From contig WARS01000013.1 in assembly GCA_008933995.1 (NCBI GenBank), positions 1,542,721 to 1,606,720 of the forward strand: a stretch of 64,000 bases of DNA. Reading direction: 5' to 3'. The notes below the pieces were generated by a model. That model ran no database searches and was not told the origin of the DNA. It saw nothing but the letters and a program-made list of their open reading frames with translations. Positions 39,601-51,769 of this stretch are shown here, piece after piece. The stretch's first letter is position 1, and every line of letters begins with the position of its first letter. The position numbers and the translations under genes were made by a program. This DNA is from Datnioides undecimradiatus. Its lineage: Eukaryota; Chordata; Actinopteri; Lobotiformes; Datnioididae.

Positions 39601-40755
39601 TATTCCATCGGCAGCAGATTTCCCGGCTGATCGTCCCCTAAAACAGCTGGAGGAGCCGCCATAAAGCAGTTATCGCACTTCAAACTCATGCCCTGACAAT
39701 ACGACGCCCGTTCACTCAACAAAGCTCAATAACTATCGCCATTTATTGACTTTTAAGACATCTCAGGTGGGTCACTGACATATGTTTACAGTAGGGACAC
39801 CTGCACAATCATTACTCATCTCAAGCTCGCTGTGGACCAATTGTGGCCTCATATCTGTTTGTGTCTTTTAGCTCATTCTCTGTCAACCATGAGAATGTTG
39901 TTCTTGAGCCAAGGAAAAGGTCACACACTAGTTGAAGAAACTGCCATGCAAATTTTGTTGATGGACTGGATGGGAGGTTAAGCCAAAAGCAAACAGACAG
40001 GCATTGCTCTTTATTGTTTTTATGCAAGCAAACTCTTAAATATATTGCAGTGCATCCAGTTTTAATTACACGGTAATGTACCCGTGTCATAAGGCACAAA
40101 TTAGTGTGTGCGTTCGCCCCGCAAACAAATGCGCAGGTCTGCAATCGCGCCGTGCGTCTAAACGAAACACACAATTTCATATCGAACTGTCCAATGAAAG
40201 GAGGCTGTCATCGCTCACCGTTTGATTTGGTGTGTCTACAAACACTCAGCTGCAAAGGAGTCTTTGACGCAGTTTGTGCACACCCTCCCTCTGTCTCACA
40301 ATTGCTCCATTCAGACTGTGCGGCTCACCGTATCAAACTCACAGCTCCTGCATTGGAGGCAAAAGAATAGAAAATATTTCCTGGATCTGGAAAAGAAAGA
40401 GAATCTTTAGACTTTAGCGGTCGCTATCAGAAGAGCGTCCATTTAGGAGCACACGAGGTGAATTAAAAGCCAGATTAGAGGGGAAAGATTAGATATACAG
40501 CAGTCTGAAAGTACTTTTATTGTTGTGGGTTACCACTGTTTTGCTAATAACAAGCTTTTCTTTGAAAGCCATGGCCTGCTATTTCCAGGCCTTTGACAGA
40601 GCCACATTGTTCAAACAGGCTTTAGTTACGCAAAGTGGAAACTGTTTTTCATTCCACCGCATCACTGTGAGGTCAGCAAACAGACCTACACGGACAGTTT
40701 TTGCATCCGTGGTTTAAATCCACTCAGTCTAAACACAAATGATCGGCAGCAGGTT

Positions 40756-40803
40756 GCAGGGAGAGATGCAGGGAGAGATGCAGGGAGAGATGCAGGGAGA
40801 GAT
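40756..40803. repeat. 12-bp minisatellite, four perfect copies
   Basis: The unit GCAGGGAGAGAT is repeated four times head-to-tail without a mismatch, then breaks up into GCAGCGCTGC. Noncoding tandem duplication, probably recent. Confidence 0.95.
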
Positions 40804-42344
40804 GCAGCGCTGCTGGCAGCGTCTCTGTCTGTATGAGAGTGTGGTGCAGTGATATACGAATGCATGCTTGTTTTTCACCCATGCAAATGAGATGCAGCCA
40901 CTGCGGTTGTGTATGTGCTGCCGGTGAACCAGTTTAAATGAGGCGTAAACCTTATTATTCCATAGGATTACATTTCTAATGTAACCTAAATGTCATCATT
41001 TTATGCATTTTATAGAGCTGCACACTCAGATCTGTGCCGTGTTTCACTTTACTTTGAGCCGTCGCTCTGTCGGGCCGATATCTGAGCAGGTGCACATGTA
41101 TGTTAGGCATAGTGACAATTAATGGGCGATTGATTAAGTGGACATTAAGAATTTGAGCACGTGTAATCAATGAAAGTCAGTCTGCTATCAGATAAAGTGC
41201 CAGGTGGTGCAGGGCTCATTCAGCATAGACCCTTGAGCTTTACTGGATATATGTTGAAAAGATACCATATTACCATATTAAGACTGGTATGAACATTAAA
41301 CATGGTGTTACTACATTTACACAAGTGCCATGAGACAGCCTCTGTTGGTGCGGCACTGTGCAAATCTTATTGAATTGAATCTAAGAGGGGACTTTTTACT
41401 GAGCTTTCAGGAGTTTACTTACACAGTGTAAGATAATGACACACGATGCATTGTCAGACAGCAACCACCAGTTTATGAAGCAGTTAGAATGATCTCCGCC
41501 TTCATCAGCGACATTATTACAAACCTGTCACACCCACGCAGGTGTTTTTACTCATTCTGGCTGATAAGACGTGGGCTCGGTACCTGCACGACATGCAGGC
41601 ACCCTGCTCACAATACATTAAGATGCAATAGAATGAATTTACATCAGCGTTGGTCAAATGAAGTGAAATCACTAAATTTTATTTTGGAATGAAATAATAA
41701 AAACTCAGACCAGAAAGACTATAACACCTTGGTGTGTGTCTTTAAAATGCTGATTATATTTTAATGATGTAACTATAATCCAATAATCAAAGTAGTATAA
41801 TACTTTGAAATAAGCCATGATGTCAGCATTTAGTTTTGATGCTTATGATAAACTTTACATTTACAAGATTCTGAATCATGAACTGTTTGCTTTGCTTTTG
41901 ATGCAGTGTTTCACATTATGTTGTCGCTCCTTTTACTTGATGGATCACATCTTTTTCGGATTTTTCCGTCCCGACGGCCTGTTTGCTGCTTACTTACTTC
42001 TCCACTTCTGCAGAAGTCCAGTGAAAAATGTCCAGACGCACCACCGAGGGATTAAAATGAGCAGTAATATATTCCATCTGCACGTAAACTTAACGCATGG
42101 ATTGATTTACATCTTTCAAATACTGTCTGAGCAGGTCACCTGATCTGCCTGTTGAGGCGAAACCAGGACGTTGAGCCAACAACAGGCTGTTATGTGGAAA
42201 ATATATCAATTTCCACAAACTCCTTCACATGACACTGACTCTGATAACATCATACCTACACTACTGCATATGACATATTGCACATTGCGTATGACATTTC
42301 ATTTTTTAGATGTTACTTGTGCAGCCAGCATTAACTACCTTATA

Positions 42345-42540
42345 TACAGTTAGTCTATCCATGTGGGTTCCTACCTGTGGACCGGGTCCCTCTGAAGGGT
42401 CCCAACATAAATCTGAGCGGTCATGAGTTGAATAATGGAGAACAATAAAAGTTCTATTTTGGACTTTAACAATATGTTTTTTAACTAAATACATATGTCA
42501 AATTATTTTACATAATAATTGGTTACAACTTTATTATTTC
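42345..42540. repeat. Dispersed teleost repeat (GGACCGGGTCCCT type)
   Basis: The block GTGGGTTCCTACCTGTGG, the following CCGGGTCCCT and AGGGTCCCAACATAAATC, then GCGGTCATGAGTTGAATAATGG and an AAAGTTC segment followed by TTTTGGACTTT closely follow a widespread fish repeat as I recall it. Noncoding; borders approximate. Confidence 0.55.
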
Positions 42541-42599
42541 AGAAAAATATAACATGTTAAATCTTAATCTGTGAAGGGACTAGTAGCTGTCAAATAATA

Positions 42600-42700
42600 A
42601 GTATAAAGTAGCAAGAGATGGAAATACTCAGCAGGAGTACCTTAAAGTCCAGTACTCAACCAAATGTACTTAGTTACATTCCACTACTTTATTTAATTAG
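42600..42700. repeat. Dispersed teleost repeat (GTACTTAGTTACATTCCAC type)
   Basis: GAAATACTCAGCAGGAGTAC followed by CAGTACTCAACCAAATGTAC and a TTAGTTACATTCCAC end matches a highly repeated teleost sequence rich in GTACTT/AAGTAC motifs. A related piece lies at about 57110-57240 and a short fragment near 24475. Confidence 0.5.
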
Positions 42701-42833
42701 AGGTTTTTTATTTAAAGCTACACTCTACATTCTGTCGGCTCTTATCGCTTTGAATTGTCTGTCACCTAAGCACTGAGGTCAACTAGTAGTGTTTGAGGAG
42801 GTCTGAGCTAATCTGCAAGACATCGGCACTTCA

Positions 42834-42880
42834 GACACACACACACACACATGCACGAACACACACGCACACACAGGGTT
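42834..42880. repeat. CA-rich microsatellite upstream of spdef
   Basis: An interrupted ACACAC run with ATGCACGA and GCAC interruptions, about 30-70 bases upstream of the spdef TATA box. Confidence 0.85.
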
Positions 42881-42906
42881 GTGTGCATGAGTAAACACGA
42901 CTGCCC

Positions 42907-42914
42907 TATAAATA
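42907..42914 (+). promoter_or_regulatory. spdef: spdef TATA box
   Basis: A consensus TATAAATA lies at 42907-42914. About 25-30 bases downstream begins a 400-base stretch that is GC-richer than its flanks, contains no ATG, and ends in a strong donor at 43337. E-box-like CAGGTG and CACTTG sites lie just inside the predicted exon. The assignment to spdef follows from strand and position and is not proven. Confidence 0.5.
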
Positions 42915-42937
42915 TAAATTGCAGTCAATGGTGCTAG

Positions 42938-43337
42938 AATTCCTTTGCACTCACTCACCCAGTCACTTGCTCTCGCTGCTTCCCACTTGGTACACACCCC
43001 CAGCAGGTGCTTTCACTTGAGGTTTAGTTTGCAGTTGTGCTTTAGGCTGTGACTTTCAGGTTAAGCCTAGTTGTTCTAAAGCGCCTGGGAGCGTCTGAGG
43101 CCTCCTGGCTGGGGGCTCTGCGACAGTCGTCGAGGGAACAGATTGAAGAGGTGCAGGTTGCCTGCTGCACCTCTCCCCTCAGGTAGCGCCCGGGCGTCCC
43201 GTCTCAGCTGAGCATCGGTCTGAAACAGGGCGAAAGGCCATCCTTCTTCCTTCATCCACTGCAGAACCAGAGCTGCGCTGCTTCTGCTACCAGCCAGTCA
43301 ACGCTTTGCCTCTGGCCATCAGAGCATCTTTCCCTTG
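42938..43337 (+). other. spdef: Predicted noncoding first exon of spdef
   Basis: About 400 bases without a single ATG run from just below the TATA box to the donor CCCTTG|GTAAGAAG. The next exon on this strand opens at 48702 with only 9 bases before the spdef start codon, so a noncoding upstream exon is required; mammalian SPDEF also has one. A perfect 9-bp hairpin lies at 43148-43173. The start is inferred from the TATA position. Confidence 0.5.
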
Positions 43338-46300
43338 GTAAGAAGACCCAAACCTTACACCTTCTCCTCAGTATGAATGTGTGCAGGAAATACATTTTAT
43401 TTTCTTGTTCACAGCATCACTTTCAATTGTGAAGATTTGATATTTTTAAGTCCATGAAATCTAATTCTCTACTTTTCATGAGTACGTTACTGAGAAATTG
43501 AAGACACCCTAACGGACACAATGTTTGCCTCTGATGTCAGTATCATCATCTCATCTTTCAGAGGAAGTAAAGGCCATCATCCCTGCAACTTACCTGATAT
43601 AGGATAAACAATATCAAGAGAACATTAGCCTTTTGTTCTTTTGTATGATTATTAATTATTCTGTGCACAGATTTAAAACTTTCTCAGTCAGTTAAAAACA
43701 ATTTTGATTTTCTGAATTACTAAGAGAAGTTTGGTTTGGCATTTTCCTCCCAGTGACCGCAACTGACTGGTGTCACTGAAGCTGACAACTGATTTAAAAA
43801 GATATATTCAGGCTAAATAATGTTGTAGCTCGATGGATGATCAAGCAGAAAACGCCCTGAACATGTGGAAGTTTTGAAAAAGTCTTAAAGGGGAAAAGTG
43901 GGGAAAGTGACGGAGATGAAAAGCTGTTATCTCATTATTTTACCATTCATATCATTTTGTTTTGCTTTTATTGTGTTTGCTCTGTATCTTAGCCAGGTCT
44001 TTGTTTCTCCAATTGTTTATTAGCTTTCACACGGAAAAGATAAAAAAAACCAAAATGTGGTTAGATAAACGGTGTCTGGTGTTGTCGGTGGTTCGTTGCC
44101 AAAAACCATAACGATAAGCTGACATATTCAAAATAAATGTGTCCCTGCTGTCCAGGAAAGACGGGGGATTTAATTATGATTTTGCTTTAGATTAGAGATA
44201 GAAATTAAATACAGCTACTCTCCGAGACAAGACGAGACTGTAATAATAACAGAAATAACAGAACAGGACTTTCTGCTTTGTTATATCTGAAGGTGCAGAA
44301 CTAACCTGTCAAGCTACATTAATACTCCACGTTGCAACGGTGTTGCGTGGGAATCTCTAACAGAAAAGACCCTGCCAAGGGTTATTAATATTTTTGGAAC
44401 CTCAACTTGATTCAAAATAATATAATAAAATAAAAAAAAACCTGCTGCAACTTCAAAGTAACATGACATCAGAGACGTTTGTCATGCAATTAGGGTGAAA
44501 CATGCACTTATGAACCATGGTGCACATGACTGTATTCCCCTACATATGGAGAATAGGCCCAGAACTTCAAAGTGTCTCTCCTGTAGGATCTGTGATGCTG
44601 GATCCTTCAAAAATGATGAAAATGCTTGGGTCAAGAGAGCAGTTCACACCTCCTTCCCCATCTCTGCACAGCTGGTTAATCATGGTATGCAGTGGCAGAG
44701 AATGTCAGATCATATGTTTTGGAAAAGTGCAGAAATGGTTGGACGTGTCAAGTTGTGGGGCGCCGTCCAACGAGCTCCTCTGAAGGAGTTAAGTTTCCAT
44801 CCAGACTTAGAGAAATTTGAAAACAAACTTGCAAAATAATATGCGTCTCAGTCCACGACTGTTGTGTGAATACCGAGCGCACAGAGGGAAACAACTGACT
44901 GATGGAGCTAACTCTCCAATCAGTCGCCGCTGAGCCGCTGCGGGAGACAGCGGGAGTAATCAGAAGAGCGCCGGTCAGAGCACAAACCAGGAGAATGTGG
45001 GGAACGTGATGAAATGCTATGTCTGTTTCATCGGTTAACTCGAAAGTCCAATTGCTCCACACCGTCTGCTGGAGAGTCTGCTGCGTTGCTCCAAGTCACA
45101 CGCGTCATGTAGGTAATGATTTATTTGCCAAGTCTGTTTTCCAGCTTTTCCACCTCAGCTCAATGTTTTTGGGATGATATTTCCAGAGTTTCTGCTTCAT
45201 TTTGTAGGTGCAAATTGAAAATGTGTAAAAACTGAGGAAAGTTGGCTGTAATTAGGCTTTAAACCACATTTTTAAGTGAAGGTTAGTAGTACTACTATCA
45301 AAAACTGAGGGTCTGGATCTTGTGTCGAACAGCCTGTTAAACCCGGCTGCAGCAGCACTTGCCTTAGGCCTCACAGTGAGTCTCTCATAGCTTCATTATC
45401 AATTTATCTGCAAAAACCAGGTGACAGGTTTATTTCTCCATCCATCCATGCTACACCGCCAATCCTCAGGCCCAATCTCGGTTCGTCATCTGTGTCATTA
45501 ACTGTGAAGGCAGCCCTGTTTCAAAATTAATTTCCACCAACAGCAAAGCGTTTGCAATGGTTTAGTGTTTAGTAGGATGCTGGCCTGGTGCCAGTGCACC
45601 TGACTAACAGTAAAAATGAATCACCGAGTCTACCAACATCCTCAGTTGGCAGTTAACACAACCCACCCAGGGATAGGAAAAAAGACGTATTATTAAATCT
45701 AATTAAAATTGAATTTTACGAGTGGGAGTGATGGTGTGCAAACTCCAAATATTGTAAATATCATAAAAAAAAAGAAGCCACACCAACACATGCACAGAAA
45801 ACAGCCTTTATTTGCAATTCATAAACCAAGCAACGACCTGTCTCACCTACACTTAGCTTAAAATGTGAACAGAACACCTGCACAGGTCGCTGCTGTCATA
45901 AAAAAAAGGGTCTCGGGCAACAATAAACAGACCCTAATCATTTCCTGCAGCCTGAGGGCTTTCTTCCCAGCAGCGCCCATGTTGAGCAAGGAGCTGGACA
46001 CGAAGATGAAACTCCCTTTTTCCTTGTTCTCGGAACAATGACTTCCTTAGCTGATCCAAGTTTCCCATGAGAAACAATAACAAGGAAGAAAAAAAAAATC
46101 TCCCTTTAACGCTCACATGGCAAACAGTCACGCCTGGCTGTACACACTCCTTTAACTCCACACTCAAACAACACACACTTTTTTTTGTGTGTGTGTGTGT
46201 TGGGGGGTGTGAGAGGAGCGGAACACACGATTCGCATTTTGGTCCTTATTAGACAGATGCTTTTAAATCTCACGGATGACCTTTTCCTTTTCAACTCGGA

Positions 46301-48701
46301 CTGAATCGTCCGGGTTAAACTTGCCATTGAGAGAGCAGACTTTTGCTTGTTTGAATCGCTACTCATTAACTTTAATCTAAACACTTAGCCCACTTCTGTC
46401 ACATGATGGTTTAAGCAACAATGATGAATGGACTAACAAGTTAATTTCAAGCCAGATTGGTTGTAATGGTCTGCATCATTTACTGCTTTCATTTCCAGGG
46501 AGGGAGTTTTGTGATATTTCAGATATCACAGACTCTTTGACTCAATTTCAACAGTTTTTCCTTGAAAGTGCCTCATGTGAGGGACCCACATCATATGTAG
46601 GCAAAAGGCAAAATGCCAAAAGCTGACACAAAGCCATACATTTATTTAAATCATCTGCTGGATCTCTTGAGGAGACTTCATCTTCCTCTCTTTTTTGCAG
46701 AAACAGATCCTCGTAATTCCGATAACGCAACAGCAACCACATAAACTCCAGTTTGATGATAGAGACCTCATTTCAAATAATCACCTTTTTTATGTCAAGT
46801 GAGACCAAGCGTATAGAAGAAATATGGTTCCCAGGGTGGACGCCCGCATGGAGGGAGTCCTTTTCCGTCTGTGTCAAAGGCTGACTTTGCAGAGTAAATG
46901 GAGCTAGCACTAATGCTCCTGAAATGAATATCAGCGTCTTGACCAAACTCATTTAGAGATCAGTCAGGGTCTTAATCCCCCTCCCCAGGGGTGTGTGTTT
47001 GTGTCTTTTTCTTGTGCCCCCTCTTCCTTTTGGAAGAAGGTAATATGGCTAAATTTGCTTTGCTAATGGGCTTAACGCAAGCTGTTACAGGGCAGAGTTG
47101 ACACGCAGCAGCCAGGCTTGGATACCAGTGGCTTTTAATCTGACTCCTGATGGAGTGAAAGGGAGTGTGGGTTATAGTTTACGAGAAGTTTGGAGATAAA
47201 AGGAAGAGCAGGGAGGCGGTTTTACAGTGGGGGGTTGGGGACCAAAGAGTAGAGGGGGAATCTTTCTAAGGAGGTTGGAAGATAACTTCATTTGACTTTT
47301 GGGGAGGTTTGGGAAAAGAGAAATTCAATTCAATTCAGTTGGCAGCTTTAGAATCAATGTGTCCATAAGAAAGAAAAAGGAAAAGCAACATGAAAGGTGT
47401 GAGATCAGGATCTCCAAGATTTTAAACCCTTGAAAAAGGGGTGTGCAGCTGAAATCACGGAAAAACAACGAACACGCCGACATAACAAATAAAAGAGGCT
47501 CTTTAAATACTAAAAGTGTCGATTTATGCCATGTAAAAGGACAAAAAAAGGTGAAAACCTGTGATGAGAAAGTCAACAATTTGACCACTGTTGGCAGAAC
47601 AAGATGGAAACATTAACTTTACCCTCTCGATCGATTTTTTTGGTGGACGGGTGCGCCAGGACATTTTGCACATTTTACGAGACTTTACTTTCTTTGTGTC
47701 TTGACAAATAAAGCCGTGCCTCTCCCTGAACATGTGCTCTGTGGGCACACATGTCCTTTACTGAGGCATCAGCCACAAACGCTGATAACCTGGTGTGTGA
47801 CAGCAGCGTGCCTTCCCATTTGCCAGCTGTGGCAGCCGCACACATTATGGGTGCCATATGCGACTTCACCCTGAGATTACAACACTTGTGCTACAGCTGA
47901 CGTCCATAAATGAGCACTTATGATGGCAATTTGTTGTTTTCTGAAGGAGCTGTTGCAGCTATCAGTCCAATCACCGTGCAGCAGGCGCCTTGGTCGTTTT
48001 CAGGCCTGTGGTTTCGTGCAGATTCTGTGCACGCTCTTCCCCGCATTATCTAACTTGATTAAAAACTCCAGCTGACAGTGGAGACAGAAGGCTGCAGAGA
48101 CGGCACCTTGAAAGCCGAGGCAGGCGGCAGAGCAGCTTCAGGTCTCAATACTAGTCACCTAACCCCAAGACATCAGCCATTCTGGGCCACTGACCCACAA
48201 ATAAGAGACTCAGTCAAATCCATTTTGCCCCATGCCTGTCAGCGCCGTGTGTGTTTTAACTCTCTCAAGGGTCGTTTCCCCAGTATCTCCACTAGAATCG
48301 GGGTTCTTATAGAGCATCGACCAGCGCTCACCCCAGTTCCGCTCACAACACGTTACGAGAAGGGATTCTTGCCTGCAGCTGGTCTGATGGAGGGTCTTGC
48401 TAAAATAAAACACTTGCTGGTGTAGCAGCCAGAGAACTGCGGGAGAAGGTATTATCTTTTTGATCAAGATGATTTTGAACCAAGCGATGTTGAACTGCTT
48501 CAATGTGGCAAACATCAGGATTATCATTTGGAAACTCCTGTTGTCTGCAGATTTAGATGAAACCTCTTTGGAAGCGTTCCTGTTCAACTTTTTTGTAAAT
48601 TCCATTGGTGAACACATACTTGTAAACAGTCACATGACTCTCAGTTAATGTGCACGGAAGAAAACCTCTAATGTGCCGTTTCTTGCCTCCCTTGTTTCCA
48701 G
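43338..48701 (+). other. spdef intron 1 (predicted)
   Basis: A 5.4 kb span between the predicted donor at 43338 and the acceptor TTGTTTCCAG ending at 48701. It contains a minus-strand polyadenylation-like site near 45777-45812, a TG microsatellite at about 46181-46200, and open frames (44495-44839 plus, 48078-48425 plus, 48210-48617 minus) with no recognisable domain. I do not call a gene in it. Confidence 0.5.
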
Positions 48702-48710
48702 GTACCAGTT

Positions 48711-51700
48711 ATGTCCAATCTAGTGGGCAGTTTGTCAGAGGGTGCAGTGTATGGATCCCGGATCGGGATGACAGAGGACTCCCTCGCCATCCTGGAGCGA
48801 AACAGGGGCTCTGGAGAACCCTGGGACCTGGGGGAGACCAAACCAAACGTGGAAGCCTTGGAGCGTGGCATACCTGGTCTCTACCTCTCCTGCTTCGACA
48901 TGCTCCTCACTGAAGACGCCACATGGCTGGTGAAAGTTTCAGAGTCTTCTCCAACACTGGCTGTACCCATGGCCCGCATGGAGCCCCAGGAGGAACCAGA
49001 GCAGTGCCCCGTCATTGACAGCCAGGAACAGGGACTCTCTCCTGGGCTGGAGGGGCAGGAGGAGGAGCGGTCTCTGGAGCAGGTGCAGAGCATGGTGGTG
49101 GGAGAAGTGCTGAAGGACATCGAAACAGCCTGCAAACTGCTCAACATCACACCAGGTAGGAAGCCCTCCACACCTGCCACTGCAGTTTGTCATCTCTGAG
49201 AAGGGAGTTACAGACATATAACTGACAATACATAGATCTGGCACTATTTGCAGGTAAAGGGATATTGAGTCAAGAATATTTACTGGATCATGCTCCCAAA
49301 ATCAACACGTACTGTATGTGTGGAAAGCCGGGTAACGATGACAGATCAGATAAATCATATCCTTACTGACACAGAGCCATGTTTGCCTGCACCAGGATCT
49401 GTTTAATCCTGACCTTTGCATGAGTTCTCTCGGATTGTGACAGTGATGGTTCCTTTCTGCCATTAGACGTGTACACAGTCTTAAGGGCGAGGCCTCTCCA
49501 GCTCACAAAGCAAACAGAGGAAGCATTATGTATTGTATGGCTTCTGGCTGTCATAAACCCGTGCAATCCTCAGTCATCTGTTCTACTGCATGGAACTATA
49601 GCAGAATAAAAGGCTGATTACTTTGTGGTTTCGTTAAATTTATTATGTGTAAAAGTAGCAGAACATATGTATTTAACTAACTCAACAGGACTTTACTTTC
49701 ACTTGAGGAATAACCCCAAATCTGATAGTTTACTGCAGGGACAGCTGGGAGTTTTCTCACCGGTTCCCTATCTGTCTCTGTTGTCACAGACCCTATAGAG
49801 TGGAACACAGGGAACGTCCAGAAGTGGCTGCTGTGGACCGAACATCTGTACAGGTTGCCCCACGCGGGAAAGGCCTTCCAGGACTTGACAGGAAAGGACC
49901 TGTGTGCCATGAGCGAGGAGGAGTTTCACCAACGCTCGCCGCAGTGCGGAGACACGTTGCACGCACACCTGGACATATGGAAGTCAGGTGCGTGCATGTG
50001 TGATATTCCCAGTAGCTGCAACATATTATCCAAAGTTTGGTCAATTTATTTACAGCATGAGTGCATGCTGGTAGTGAGTTTTTATTATATAGGGGCTTTA
50101 CGACATGCTCTATCCTTGGACCCTTAGTAAAGTTGAAGTAGCGTTTATTGTGGTAATAGAATAATGATAAAATAGGAAAAGAATAAGTGCTATAAAACTG
50201 ATTTCAAATAAAAGTTGTTTTTTAATTTATTGCCTCTCTCTCGTGTCTCTCCAGCTGCCTGGATGAAAGAGAGGTGCTCAGTTGGGGATCCAAAAACTTC
50301 TGGTAGGTTTGGTTTTCTCATCCATTTGTCATTTAAATTGCATTGTAACTTTACACAGAGCCAAAAAGAACTGTTATGGACATTTACACAATTTTGGTCA
50401 CAGAACTCTGGCCATTATTGCTTCCTTTCGCGCCTGTTAAGTAGTGTAAAAATATAGAAAGTTCTCACAGGACCTCACAAATCTTTGGGGCCTTGGGAAT
50501 TTGTGTTTTTCCTCTTTGACTCACTACACCGTAACATAAAGGTCCAAATGTTGTTGTTTAGGCGGCGAGGAGCTTTGGTCTGAGGCAGATTCATCCTGTT
50601 CAGGTCAGCCCATCCATCTGTGGCAGTTCCTCAGAGAACTCCTGCTGAAACCACACAACTATGGACGCTGCATCCGCTGGCTCAATAAAGAGAAAGGTAT
50701 CGCCTTTATCTTAATGCTACAGTATGGACACATCCCTAGACTCTTTATAGACTAGCAGGACTGCACTCAAACTTAACTTTGGTGATTTTGTTTCTTCATT
50801 TCGAGACACTATACATTGCAATGAAAGGAAAAGAAAATGAAGTGACAGCAAAATCATTTAAATACTTTCATAACATAACTTTCACTGCCACTTCACCTGC
50901 TTTCATTTGTTCTACATCCACTGCCATCTGAAATTCTCACACTTCAACAACACTTAAGCGATAATGCATAACCCAAAAGTTCCCCTTCACAATTTCACTT
51001 CAAAACTTCAGCTAATGTCAGTGCTAACCTTCAAATTACACATCGGTTACTATTAATGCTTACACTTCACTTGATACTTAGATTCCTTTCATGGCGCTTC
51101 ATTTCAGTTTCAACTTCAACTCCTTTCATTTTTAACTCACTTTATATTTCAGCTACTTTTATATTTTACAATTAAACTGGGAAATCTCAGGTGCCTTCAC
51201 TGCTCACACTTAAACTGACACTTCATCTGCTTTCATTTCATTCAACTGACAACTTAAATACTGCAAGTCACAGTTCAGCTGCTTTTATCTCTTACTAATT
51301 AAATACCTTGGGTAATTGCACTTCAAGTCAAAGTTCAGCTCTTTGCAATAACAAACATCTACTGCACAGTTCTCTCACACTTCAACTGATACTTAAAATC
51401 CTTCACATGCTTGCACGTCAACTGTTTTCATTGCTTCAACCAAGGTTTTATCTCCTTGAGAAATACGTGATGTTAAATGTGAATTGAAGAGTAATACTGC
51501 TCTGTGCATATATAAAATAAAAGCACCCACCTGTTAAATCAGTTTTGTGGCCTGCAGTTACAAAAGTGCAATCTCTTGTGATTCCACCAGGTATTTTTAA
51601 AATCGAAGACTCGGCTCACGTTGCGAGACTGTGGGGACTCAGAAAGAATCGACCTGCTATGAACTATGACAAGCTGAGCCGCTCCATACGTCAGTACTAC

Positions 51701-51769
51701 AAGAAGGGCATCATCCGCAAGCCTGACGTGTCTCAGAGACTGGTGTACCAGTTTGTTCACCCGGTATGA
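48711..51769 (+). CDS. spdef: SAM pointed domain-containing ETS transcription factor (SPDEF/PDEF)
   Basis: Five coding exons: 48711-49155, 49790-49987, 50255-50302, 50562-50696 and 51591-51769 (TGA). The phases join into 334 codons, against 335 in human. SPDEF is a nuclear DNA-binding factor that in mammals drives goblet and secretory cell differentiation and acts in prostate epithelium. The N-terminal third has LYLSCFDMLLTEDATWLVKV. A Pointed/SAM domain covers about residues 127-217, with PIEWNTGNVQKWLLWTEHLY and the CAMSEEEFHQRSP segment. The ETS domain covers about 247-334: HLWQFLRELLLKP, the turn WLNKEKGIFKIED, and the recognition helix NYDKLSRSIRQYYKKGI. The ETS domain ends at the C-terminus (VYQFVHPV), as in the family. 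The first ATG in the exon opening at 48702 is this one. The gene points toward pacsin1, as in mammals. Confidence 0.97.
50830..51445 (+). repeat. Degenerate CACTTCAACTG-type tandem repeat in spdef intron 4
   Basis: About 600 bases of intron 4 are made of imperfect, C- and T-biased repeats of the kind CACTTCAACTG, ATACTTAAA and CTGCTTTCATTT, recurring at irregular intervals of roughly 50-110 bases (for example near 50945, 51060, 51205, 51285 and 51380). The plus strand is depleted in G. It looks like an old, diverged minisatellite. It has no open frame of note. Confidence 0.55.

Larger units (their letters stand above)
33086..42905. other. ilrun-spdef intergenic region
   Basis: About 10 kb with no gene that I recognise. 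It holds three or more dispersed repeats (33330-33715, 36470-36680, 42345-42540, 42600-42700), simple repeats (33428-33450, 39023-39050, 40756-40803, 42834-42880), a T run at 35791-35806, and AT-rich blocks at about 39540-39780 and 40980-41190 that could be conserved enhancers. Open frames here (for example 38912-39531) are low-complexity or shadowed on both strands and show no domain. Confidence 0.6.

Noticed and set aside
44495..44839. 114-codon plus-strand frame in spdef intron 1
   Set aside because: No domain, no promoter or polyadenylation layout, and a second overlapping frame is also open, which suggests composition rather than coding.
48210..48617. 135-codon minus-strand frame upstream of spdef
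   Set aside because: Both strands are open over part of it, it has no known motif, and no splice or poly(A) context supports it.
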